Below, one piece after another: positions 18,470 to 26,051 of a stretch of 35,140 nt of DNA. Within the stretch, counting starts at the first letter, position 1. Each line of letters begins with the position of its first letter. The stretch is from Spirochaetes bacterium GWE1_32_154. Its GTDB lineage: Bacteria; Spirochaetota; GWE2-31-10. The position numbers and the translations under genes were made by a program. Location of the stretch: the NCBI GenBank assembly GCA_001829315.1, contig MIAY01000022.1, positions 1-35,140 of the forward strand, written 5' to 3'. Below the pieces are notes generated by a model. The model ran no database searches, had not been told where the DNA came from, and was given only the letters and a program-made list of their open reading frames with translations.

Positions 18470-18499
18470 ATTATATTATATAAACAATTCTATTGTCAA
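18470..18499 (-). promoter_or_regulatory. Sigma-70-type promoter of flaA
   Basis: A perfect TTGACA (18499-18494) is followed after 18 bp by a perfect TATAAT (18475-18470). An overlapping second TATAAT (18480-18475) lies too close (13 bp). The leader to ATG 18419 is about 45 bases. No sigma-28-type element was evident. Confidence 0.78.
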
Positions 18500-18529
18500 C
18501 ATAATATATTTTTTCCTAATTAAAATTCG

Positions 18530-18564
18530 TCAAAGTACATACATAAACTTTAGCATTACTTTGA
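18530..18564 (-). terminator. Possible weak terminator after the GerMN gene
   Basis: TCAAAGTA (18564-18557) and TACTTTGA (18537-18530) form an eight-base inverted repeat with a 19-base loop that overlaps the stop codon. It is followed by CGAATTTTAATT, which is only moderately U-rich. It would separate the upstream operon from flaA. Confidence 0.3.
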
Positions 18565-19062
18565 TAAATAATTATTATCCGAAATTACTCCTTTGTCAAG
18601 AGGTCCGTAATTTCCAATATAATTAAACAATATACCTTCTACATAAAAAAAAGCTCTTTCTATACTTTTATCATTAAATCTAATTGTATGCATAATTGAA
18701 TTAATAATAATAGCAGGATCATCAATTGTCTCAAACGTTTCTCTGTTAAAATCTAAATTAACACTGTTTTTTTCTATTACTACAGCAAGTAACTTTGATT
18801 TAGAGTTAAATTGATTTTTAAAATCAGGATTTACCGGTCCCAATAACAAATCATCAATTATTGCTGTGAGATGTTTAATTTTATTACTCTCTTTTTTAAC
18901 TTCTCTATTTTCATAAACCAGTTTATTATCTTTTGGATTAACATAAAACATTTTAACATATAATGTACTATTAAAACAAGAAAAACATATAATAATTAAA
19001 ATAATAGAAGAAATTATAAAAAAAACTTTTTTTCTAAAAACCAATAATTGATTCATACTCAT
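18556..19062 (-). CDS. GerMN-domain envelope protein
   Basis: The 168-residue protein has one N-terminal hydrophobic segment (about residues 12-32) followed by a GerMN-like domain: KIKHLTAIIDDLLLGPVNPD, the LLAVVIEKNSVNLDF strand and INSIMHTIRFNDKSIERAFF. GerMN domains are extracytoplasmic and occur in sporulation, germination and envelope proteins. This organism need not sporulate. The gene overlaps the 3' end of the amidase by 29 bases, so the two are probably translationally coupled and act together at peptidoglycan. A CFSC segment inside the hydrophobic region is not a convincing lipobox. Confidence 0.78.
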   Translation of the reverse strand: MSMNQLLVFRKKVFFIISSIILIIICFSCFNSTLYVKMFYVNPKDNKLVYENREVKKESNKIKHLTAIIDDLLLGPVNPDFKNQFNSKSKLLAVVIEKNSVNLDFNRETFETIDDPAIIINSIMHTIRFNDKSIERAFFYVEGILFNYIGNYGPLDKGVISDNNYLSK

Positions 19063-20203
19063 TTATAAAATCACACATCCCTTTAAAGATTCCTGCAATT
19101 ATTTTATTTGAATAAGATTCATTTGTCAATCTTTTTGCTTCATAATTATTAGATAAAAAACCAATTTCAACAAGAACCGCAGGCATGATTGAATTTTTGA
19201 CAACTATATAGGTATTTTCTTTAACACCTCGATCTTTAGAAACATTTCCTATTTGAATATTTAAGTTATTTTGTATTTCTGTTGCTAATTTCTTTGAATC
19301 TATATACAATTCATCATTTGCCATAGAATTTAATATATTTTCGATATCTTTATCATTTGAAGCATATCCTTTTTCAATAATATTTCTTTTATAGTCATCA
19401 ACAATATACCATGTTTCAAAACCATACGGTTTTGTAGAAATTGAAGCATTAACATGAATAGATAAAAATATTGTATGACCGTATTTTTTCATTGTATCAT
19501 TTGCTATTTTTGATCTATTTTCAAGCGGGACAAAAACATCGGTTCGGCGAGTCATGATTATTTTTTTTTCAGGGAATTTTTCTTTAAGTACTTTTTCTAA
19601 TTTCAACGCCGTTTTAAGTGTAATTTGCTTTTCAACTACCTGCCCCCTATAGGTACCGGGGTCACTACCTCCATGCCCTGCATCAATAACGATTGCATTA
19701 ATAGAGATTTTTTCAGGTTTTTTTGTATAAATAAACTGTTGATTATTCTCTTCTTTTGTTTGTTCAACTTCATCAGCTGTAATCTGAGCATCAAAATAGC
19801 TGTATTGTATATTTTTATTTGAAATCTTTTTAAGTATTTTATTAAATCCGGTTTCGTTGATTCTGACTTTACCATTCGATAATTTTATGATGTCATCAAG
19901 AAAAACTAAATTGTTATTTATTTCAACATACGCCGAACCATACAGGATTTTTAAATGCAAAGAATCATTACTGTATTCAATAATCGATCGAGAAACATCA
20001 TATTCTACTTTCATATTAAAATAATCAGATAAAATTGTTATATCAATTTCTTCACACCAAACAAGTATATACCCCAGTAAAAATAAAATTGTAATTATTT
20101 GTTTTCTTGAATTAACTAAAAGGAAGAGATTGAAGCAAAAATTCAAGATAAAGAGAATATTTTTCCTTGAGTCTCTATTATTCCTTTTGGGCATATATTT
20201 CAA
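19034..20203 (-). CDS. N-acetylmuramoyl-L-alanine amidase (Amidase_3)
   Basis: This is a peptidoglycan amidase of about 389 residues with an N-terminal hydrophobic export segment (IITILFLLGYILVW). A middle region of about 130 residues reads like an amidase-associated or copper-amine-oxidase-N-like beta domain. The catalytic domain carries all zinc and catalytic residues: VIDAGHGGSDPG, the glutamate in VVEKQITLK, SIHVNAS and the terminal VLVEIGFLSN. It should cut the amide between MurNAc and the stem peptide during cell separation. TTG 20203 is chosen because AGGTGA lies five bases upstream. GTG 20212 or ATG 20194 are alternatives. All of them lie inside the 3' end of the upstream fusion gene. 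Confidence 0.9.
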   Translation of the reverse strand: MKYMPKRNNRDSRKNILFILNFCFNLFLLVNSRKQIITILFLLGYILVWCEEIDITILSDYFNMKVEYDVSRSIIEYSNDSLHLKILYGSAYVEINNNLVFLDDIIKLSNGKVRINETGFNKILKKISNKNIQYSYFDAQITADEVEQTKEENNQQFIYTKKPEKISINAIVIDAGHGGSDPGTYRGQVVEKQITLKTALKLEKVLKEKFPEKKIIMTRRTDVFVPLENRSKIANDTMKKYGHTIFLSIHVNASISTKPYGFETWYIVDDYKRNIIEKGYASNDKDIENILNSMANDELYIDSKKLATEIQNNLNIQIGNVSKDRGVKENTYIVVKNSIMPAVLVEIGFLSNNYEAKRLTNESYSNKIIAGIFKGMCDFINEYESIIGF

Positions 20204-22646
20204 AAGTATCACCTAATTTGAATATTTTCGCATACATATTTATAAAACCGGTTACAAATTTATTGCCAAGTAATTTGTCTGAAGTTATAAATCGTGATGG
20301 ATGTATTCCTGTAATTCTAATTTTAATATTTTTAAAGCCATTTCTCATTAATACTTTTTTTAACATATCAGGATTAAATATATAAAAATGATCATCGGGA
20401 TGGTGTTTTAAATAGTTTTTAGTCTTTTTATTTATTGAATACCCTACTCCATTGGGAGTTGATAATGCCAATACACCATTTTTATTTAAATGTTTATTAA
20501 ACATAAATATTAATTTTTCATAATCTGCTATATGTTCTAAAACATAAAAAGAAGCAATAACATCAAATGTATCAGAATTTTTTTCGAGGTTTGTATTGTC
20601 AGCAACACATGCATTGATATGTAATGTATTTTTTATATAGTCAACCGCATATTCAGATATATCATAACAAACAGATTTAAAACCATTTTCCTGTGCATAC
20701 TCTGCAAAAAAACCAAGCCCTGATCCAAAATCAAGTAAAGTACCTGATTTTATATACTTTTTTATCATCTTTAGTCGATTTTCTGCAAATTTTCTGATAT
20801 TTTCCCGATCTTCTTCATACGTTTTTCCATACTGTTCTTTATATTCTTTAAAAAAATAATCATTATCATAATTTATTTTTTTCTCAACAAGATAATCAAT
20901 AAAATACAGACCACAATTTTCACATTTATACATATTCCATTCATTATTTCTGCCTGCAGTTTTTACCGTAAGATTACAACAATTATTACATAACAAAACA
21001 GAAGGTGATGATTCATCAATAATTTGTATAATATCATTCACTTTAGACCCGATTGTGCTATGATATGCTTTTTGAAGTACGACAGAATCCGGAAGAAAAC
21101 ACGTGTCATTTTCCATTTCTTTTATAGCATCTACGAGCGTTTTTTCAAAATTGTATTTGTCATCAACAAGATCTTTTTTAATAAAATAACTATACTGATA
21201 TTGTTTTGTTAAACTATCATAATAATAAGAATTATTTAATAGTAAGGCCGGTGTCTCAAGTTTCATTGTTTCAAAAAATGTCATACCAAAAGAAGTTATA
21301 ACCAGATCCGTTTCCTGAATAAATTCTTCAAGAGAATCAGGGCTGTAAATAATTTTAATATTTTCAAAATTATCAATTTTTTCTTTAAAATAAGGACCGA
21401 CAATAACAGTAAATTCATACCCCAAGCCTTGTAAACCTCTTAATACTCTATTTGTCAACAATGAACTGTCAACTGCACCAAAACTTATTAGTATTTTCTT
21501 TAAACCATCGATTTTTTTACATTTTAATTTCGTTTCATTGATAAAAACGTATTCTAACCCCTCAAAATTATACCGGTCATTTTTTTCAGATGCAATTGTA
21601 TAGGAATTTAAACTCATAAATGCTAAATCCGTTCCTTCACCGGCATCATCAATACTGAAAACAGGCCCTAAATTCAAAAAAAAGCCCATTTGTTCTAATG
21701 TAGTATTTTTAACATCCACAATAACCCGGTCATACATTCCGTCTTTTAAAACAGATTTTTCTACTTCATCAAGCGATATAAAATCAAAACCTGATTTTTT
21801 CAGATATTTTTCACCATCTTTATTGTCTGATAATTGAGTTATAGTAATACTAAATTTGTCTTTTAATAACGTAGCAATTGCTAATGACCTTTTTATATGA
21901 AATAAACCAAATTCATTTCCTGAATCAGTAATAATTAATGCCGTTCTAAAATTATCAAATTGTAATTCATCCCATACATTAACCACCGAGTGCATTGTAA
22001 GATTTAATTTTCTTTGATTTATTTTTTTAATAAAGAAATTAACACGTTCAAAATCATCCCTTGTGTCAACAGTAAGTCGAATTTCTCCTCGACCAGCCTC
22101 ATCATTATGGTATTTTTCAGTTACTATTTTGAATTCATTCGTATTTCGATAAATGAATGGCGTAACATGTTCTAAATCGTATGGTATATCACTTTTTAAA
22201 AGAGCTTTTACTAATGCTGATGTTTTTACTACTTCGACTCCGCTTCCATACGGCACAGGAGCAAGATATGCTAAATCCGCATTGGTTTTATTAAAAAGTT
22301 CAATCGTTTGAATTGCGATTTCAGATGATGATAAAGGATTATCTCCGGTTGCACGAATAACAGTATCAACCTCATAAAATACCGCAGCATCAACAAATCT
22401 TTTTAACACATTTTGTGAATTACCTGCAAATATATCCCATCCAGCCTCATCAGCTATTGGTTTTAAAACATCATAACTTTCATTTGATGTTAGTATAACT
22501 CTATGATCTGCCGGCACTACCGATAATCTGTCGATAACGTGATTAATAAGAAGTTTACCCGATAAATTAAGTAACGCCTTACCGGGCATTCTGTTTGAAT
22601 TTAATCTTACTTGCAGAAACAGCCCGATTGAATTGATTTTTACCAT
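20178..22646 (-). CDS. Triple fusion: SpsF-like cytidylyltransferase + SpsG/PseG-like domain + zinc-ribbon methyltransferase
   Basis: This 822-residue protein has three enzyme parts. Residues 1-about 235 are a CMP-sugar synthase-like nucleotidyltransferase with an intact QVRLNSNRMPGKAL loop and ATGDNPL metal site. Residues about 236-545 resemble SpsG/PseG (GT-B-like): the glycine loop with histidine FGLFHIKRS at 246-254, SFGAVDSSLLTNRVLRGL, and TSFGMTFFETMKLETPALLL. Residues about 553-578 hold paired cysteines (CNNC and CENC), followed by a class I methyltransferase with LLDFGSGLGFFAEY and FYVLEHIADYEKL. In nonulosonic-acid pathways PseG removes UDP and PseF adds CMP; here the order is SpsF then SpsG with a methyltransferase added. 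It follows the SPASM gene by 21 bases. I infer synthesis and decoration of an activated sugar, perhaps for flagella or envelope. Confidence 0.85.
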   Translation of the reverse strand: MVKINSIGLFLQVRLNSNRMPGKALLNLSGKLLINHVIDRLSVVPADHRVILTSNESYDVLKPIADEAGWDIFAGNSQNVLKRFVDAAVFYEVDTVIRATGDNPLSSSEIAIQTIELFNKTNADLAYLAPVPYGSGVEVVKTSALVKALLKSDIPYDLEHVTPFIYRNTNEFKIVTEKYHNDEAGRGEIRLTVDTRDDFERVNFFIKKINQRKLNLTMHSVVNVWDELQFDNFRTALIITDSGNEFGLFHIKRSLAIATLLKDKFSITITQLSDNKDGEKYLKKSGFDFISLDEVEKSVLKDGMYDRVIVDVKNTTLEQMGFFLNLGPVFSIDDAGEGTDLAFMSLNSYTIASEKNDRYNFEGLEYVFINETKLKCKKIDGLKKILISFGAVDSSLLTNRVLRGLQGLGYEFTVIVGPYFKEKIDNFENIKIIYSPDSLEEFIQETDLVITSFGMTFFETMKLETPALLLNNSYYYDSLTKQYQYSYFIKKDLVDDKYNFEKTLVDAIKEMENDTCFLPDSVVLQKAYHSTIGSKVNDIIQIIDESSPSVLLCNNCCNLTVKTAGRNNEWNMYKCENCGLYFIDYLVEKKINYDNDYFFKEYKEQYGKTYEEDRENIRKFAENRLKMIKKYIKSGTLLDFGSGLGFFAEYAQENGFKSVCYDISEYAVDYIKNTLHINACVADNTNLEKNSDTFDVIASFYVLEHIADYEKLIFMFNKHLNKNGVLALSTPNGVGYSINKKTKNYLKHHPDDHFYIFNPDMLKKVLMRNGFKNIKIRITGIHPSRFITSDKLLGNKFVTGFINMYAKIFKLGDTFEIYAQKE

Positions 22647-22667
22647 CTATTTTCCTTAAAATTTATA

Positions 22668-24104
22668 TTAAAAATTAAAAATATAATAATCATCACAATT
22701 TTTACAGCATTCTCGATATTCTGCTTTTGTTTGTGATATAAATTCTTTTTTATATACATCAGGTGCATCATCCACTGTACAATGCAATTTTTCATTTGAG
22801 TACATACATAATTGTATAGCTAAATCCGGTGTAAATGAAATTTCCCGTCTTATATGATAACACGGGAATCGCTTTAGTGGAGAAAGATCGACTACTTTTC
22901 TATCCGGTAGAGTACCGCAATATTGAGAGTATTTTCTTAATATTAAGTTTTCCATATCTTTATTTTTTAAAAGTGCCTCAATATCATCTTCATTACATGT
23001 CATACGTACAATTTGCCTATATGTAGTAAACCCTTTATTTTTTAATAAAGTAAACGCTGCTTTCGGGATATTCAGATCATATCCGTTATGAATTTTTTTA
23101 TAAGTCTCATCTGAAAAGGCATCAATTTTTATAACAAATGTAATGTTTTCTTTAAAATCATTTAATGCTTCAGTTATGTTATCTGTAACACAATATCCGT
23201 CAGTTTCAATAATTAATTCTAATTTTTTTTCAATAACAGAAGTGACCATAGTAATAAAATCAGGATGTCTTAAAGGATCTCCCCGTCCATTGAAAATTAT
23301 TTTTATATGAGGATTCATAGTCTGTAATGTCACAAGTACACGATCAAACTGTACCGGATCACAAAAAACATCAGGACTATTTTTAGCCGGATAATATATA
23401 GGTTCAGTATTTGACACAGTTGTTATTTCGAAGAATGCTCCGTACACTGTTGTATAGAATAGATGCTGATTTTTTAATAAATAATCAACCAGATCATCAT
23501 ACGTGGTATCAGGTGAAATTGAGTTAAGCAGATTATCAAGAAAAATCTTTTCCGGCTTTCCGTATGTGCCAAAAGATATTCTATATAAACGTAAATCATG
23601 TTTAGAAATAAATGTTTCTATATCAAAAGAATTAATATCTTTTGATATAGCGTAAAACAAATAATCATCACGTATTTCCTGATTTTCACCACAAAGAGTT
23701 ATCAGGTTTTTTAAACAATTGGGAGTAATAATCTGAGGGACTAAAAAATCGGGAAACCCAATACTATACGTATAATCTGCAACATATTTTTCATGTCTAT
23801 CAATCATCGTTTTAACATACTGAATATCAAAAAAAGGATTTCCGGAAGTATGTATTACAATATTGTCAGAATTTTTTGATTCTTTTAATATAGATTTTAA
23901 TATAACACCTATTGTTTTATTTTCAATTACCACGTTTTTAACAGTATCCGGTACAGTAGTAATCGTTCCGGTTTGTAACAAAATAACCCGTTCAAAAAGG
24001 GTTCTGTCAATTTTTGAAATAATATAGTCAAGAGTTGTTTTTGAGTTATCGGTTAATGTAACATCATTATTTTGAAAAATACCGTCAAGAATAAGAGTGT
24101 TCAT
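22668..24104 (-). CDS. Spirochaete SPASM-domain protein with degenerate radical SAM and nucleotidyltransferase-like domains
   Basis: The protein has 478 residues from ATG 24104, chosen because CAGGAG lies five bases upstream; an upstream in-frame start would add 45 hydrophobic residues without an SD. Residues 1-about 140 resemble a cytidylyltransferase fold (IVIHTSGNPFFDIQYVKTMI) but lack the PGK loop. Residues about 220-400 follow the radical SAM barrel, including a GGEP-like FNGRGDPLRHPDF at 271-283. Where the CxxxCxxC cluster should be (about 230-240) it reads TTVSNTEPIYYP with no cysteine. The C-terminus keeps SPASM-type cysteines at 415, 433, 442, 466, 467 and 470. I recall this architecture as the spiro-SPASM family (TIGR04321). 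Without the SAM cluster, radical chemistry is unlikely; an auxiliary iron-sulfur or structural role is inferred. Confidence 0.82.
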   Translation of the reverse strand: MNTLILDGIFQNNDVTLTDNSKTTLDYIISKIDRTLFERVILLQTGTITTVPDTVKNVVIENKTIGVILKSILKESKNSDNIVIHTSGNPFFDIQYVKTMIDRHEKYVADYTYSIGFPDFLVPQIITPNCLKNLITLCGENQEIRDDYLFYAISKDINSFDIETFISKHDLRLYRISFGTYGKPEKIFLDNLLNSISPDTTYDDLVDYLLKNQHLFYTTVYGAFFEITTVSNTEPIYYPAKNSPDVFCDPVQFDRVLVTLQTMNPHIKIIFNGRGDPLRHPDFITMVTSVIEKKLELIIETDGYCVTDNITEALNDFKENITFVIKIDAFSDETYKKIHNGYDLNIPKAAFTLLKNKGFTTYRQIVRMTCNEDDIEALLKNKDMENLILRKYSQYCGTLPDRKVVDLSPLKRFPCYHIRREISFTPDLAIQLCMYSNEKLHCTVDDAPDVYKKEFISQTKAEYRECCKNCDDYYIFNF

Positions 24105-24311
24105 GAAAGCTCCTGATACATTATAGAAATAATTATAGATAAGAAATACCATACAAAATAGAATCAAAATATGTAAAAGATATAACTTAATATTTCGTAT
24201 ATTTATAGCATAATTACAAATTATAATGTATAATAACAAAAAGAATATCAGATGTGAATAGAAAAATTGTAATAATTATATTTAAATACTGTATTTTTAT
24301 ATAAAGCTCTA

Positions 24312-24340
24312 TTGATTTTATTGATCAGTTAATTTATAAT
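24312..24340 (+). promoter_or_regulatory. Sigma-70-type promoter of cheW
   Basis: TTGATT (24312-24317) and TATAAT (24335-24340) are separated by 17 bp. The leader to ATG 24372 is about 25 bases with TTTGGAG as SD. The rest of the 267-base divergent region is AT-rich; on the minus strand a TATAAT (24137-24132) with a poor -35 may serve the SPASM operon. Confidence 0.65.
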
Positions 24341-24371
24341 TAAAAAATAGTTTATTATTTGGAGTTTGAAT

Positions 24372-24839
24372 ATGGAAACACTCATGTCATTAGTTACATT
24401 TAAAATAGGCAATGAACTGTATGGAATCGATATTATGGAAGTTCGCGAAATTGTACGACTTACAGAGGTTACTCCGATTCCTAATTGCCCTTCATTTGTG
24501 GACGGAGTAATTACATTACGGGGAGAAATCATACCGATTGTTGATCTTGGTAAACGGTTTCACTTTCAACCTCTGGAATATACTGAAGAAGATGAGTTAT
24601 TACGCGGGATTATTATTATAAATGCTGAAGATATGATTATCGGGGTTATGATAGATCAGGTGAATAGAGTTGTTAATATCAGTTACGACCAGATTCAACC
24701 GCCACCGCAGGTAATTGCGGGCATTGGGGCAGAATATATTCAAGGTGTTGTAAAAACCGAAAATAATTTACTTATCATTTTAAATATCAAAAAGTTATTC
24801 AGCCGATACGAATTGTTGCAGTTAACCGGTAGAGCTTAA
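24372..24839 (+). CDS. cheW: Chemotaxis coupling protein CheW
   Basis: The 155-residue single-domain CheW couples chemoreceptors to the CheA kinase at the cytoplasmic face of the membrane. It shows LVTFKIGNELYGIDIMEVRE, IPNCPSFVDGVITLRGEIIP and IVDLGKRF, then IIINAEDMIIGVMIDQVNRV and a final NLLIILNIKKLF. The start is ATG 24372, seven bases after GGAG; a TTG at 24366 is too close to the SD. It diverges from the SPASM-fusion operon and precedes the lysine-less DegT homologue, which ties that group to motility by position. Confidence 0.95.
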   Translation: METLMSLVTFKIGNELYGIDIMEVREIVRLTEVTPIPNCPSFVDGVITLRGEIIPIVDLGKRFHFQPLEYTEEDELLRGIIIINAEDMIIGVMIDQVNRVVNISYDQIQPPPQVIAGIGAEYIQGVVKTENNLLIILNIKKLFSRYELLQLTGRA

Positions 24840-24923
24840 AGTCATTTCTGCTATAAGCAAATAATATTTTTGTATTTAATCTACGTTAAATATTACCTAA
24901 AAATAAATATCATGAGGTTTTTT

Positions 24924-25991
24924 GTGAAAGATTTTATTGAAGTTCATAATCCGTCTATTAAAAGAAAAGATTTAGAATATGTATTGGAATCAATGATACA
25001 TGACAATCTTGAATATGGGGTTTCTGCCAAAACACTTGAGACAAAACTGAGTGAAAGAACCGGTTCTAAATATTGTATTGCTCTTAATTCATATTACACT
25101 GCGATTGATATAGTTTTTGAAGCACTTAATTTAAATGAGGGAGACGAAATTCTTATTCCGTCCTATACCCCTTCAATATATCTTGATATTATTTTAAGAA
25201 GAAAATTAAAGCCGGTTGTCATTGACACTGCTGAAAAATCATATTTTCCGGGCATTGAACAAATACAGAATGCAATAACTGACAAAACGAAAGTTTTAAT
25301 AGTTATTCATAATTTTGGCTACACTATTGACTGCAGCGGGTTTACCCCATTAGTTCCTGTGGTACTTGAAGATATCACAAAGGTTCCCGGTGCATTAGCC
25401 GGTACAAAGAAATCCGGTGAGTATGGACAATATGCGATCAGCTCGTTTTCAAGTACCGAATTGATTACAACAGGTGATGGTGCCGGAGTTTTCTGCAGTG
25501 ACAAAAAAGATTACCAGACTCTTTCTAAATTAATTTATGAATCTGCTACTGAAAATGAATCTGAAAATCTGTATCAATACAAGATTCATGGTTTAATGCC
25601 TGATATTAATGCTGCAATGGGTGTAAGTCAGCTTTCCAGTCTTGAAAAAAGATTGGATTTACGAAAAAAAATCGGTTCGATTTATGAAGAATCTTTATTA
25701 AAAAGTCGATGCAGTTTTATCCCAAGTATTGATGGTTGTGAAAGATATTATGCTGATTTTCCTTTTCAAATAAAATCAGGTTTAAAAGATGCTATTGCAT
25801 TTTTTAAAAAGAACGGTGTTGAGGTTATTAAGCCTTATGAAAAACCAATTCATCATTATTTAAATTTACCAAAAGAAAATTATCCGAATACAGAAAAATT
25901 ATTTTTATCATCCCTATTAATTCCATCAGGGTCTACATTATTAAAAAAAGATGTTGAAAAAATATCCAAGTTATTAATGGCAATGATTTAA
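24924..25991 (+). CDS. DegT/DnrJ/EryC1/StrS-family protein lacking the PLP lysine
   Basis: This is a 355-residue fold-type I sugar-aminotransferase homologue. Family landmarks are IEVHNPSIKRKDLEYV, CIALNSYYTAIDIVF, GDEILIPSYTPS and the aspartate in VVLEDITKVPG (Asp150). The segment normally reading SFHPTKNLTTGEGG reads SFSSTELITTGDGAG, so the Schiff-base lysine is Glu179 (GAA at 25458-25460). Transamination is therefore not expected. Known lysine-less relatives such as ColD use histidine, not glutamate. I chose GTG 24924 because TGAGG lies six bases upstream; ATG 24912 has no SD. It lies between cheW and NAD kinase. It could be a pseudoenzyme partner, a sugar-binding protein, or a new activity. 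Confidence 0.85.
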   Translation: MKDFIEVHNPSIKRKDLEYVLESMIHDNLEYGVSAKTLETKLSERTGSKYCIALNSYYTAIDIVFEALNLNEGDEILIPSYTPSIYLDIILRRKLKPVVIDTAEKSYFPGIEQIQNAITDKTKVLIVIHNFGYTIDCSGFTPLVPVVLEDITKVPGALAGTKKSGEYGQYAISSFSSTELITTGDGAGVFCSDKKDYQTLSKLIYESATENESENLYQYKIHGLMPDINAAMGVSQLSSLEKRLDLRKKIGSIYEESLLKSRCSFIPSIDGCERYYADFPFQIKSGLKDAIAFFKKNGVEVIKPYEKPIHHYLNLPKENYPNTEKLFLSSLLIPSGSTLLKKDVEKISKLLMAMI

Positions 25992-26012
25992 AATTTTTTA
26001 TTAAAATATTCT

Positions 26013-26041
26013 TTGACTTTCTATGGGCATTTGATTATTAT
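26013..26041 (+). promoter_or_regulatory. Promoter immediately before nadK-recN
   Basis: TTGACT (26013-26018) and TATTAT (26036-26041) are separated by 17 bp, with a TG three bases before the -10. Transcription would begin around 26048-26052, at or just before the nadK ATG. No SD precedes that ATG, so a leaderless or near-leaderless mRNA is plausible. Confidence 0.5.
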
Positions 26042-26051
26042 CTACCTACTT

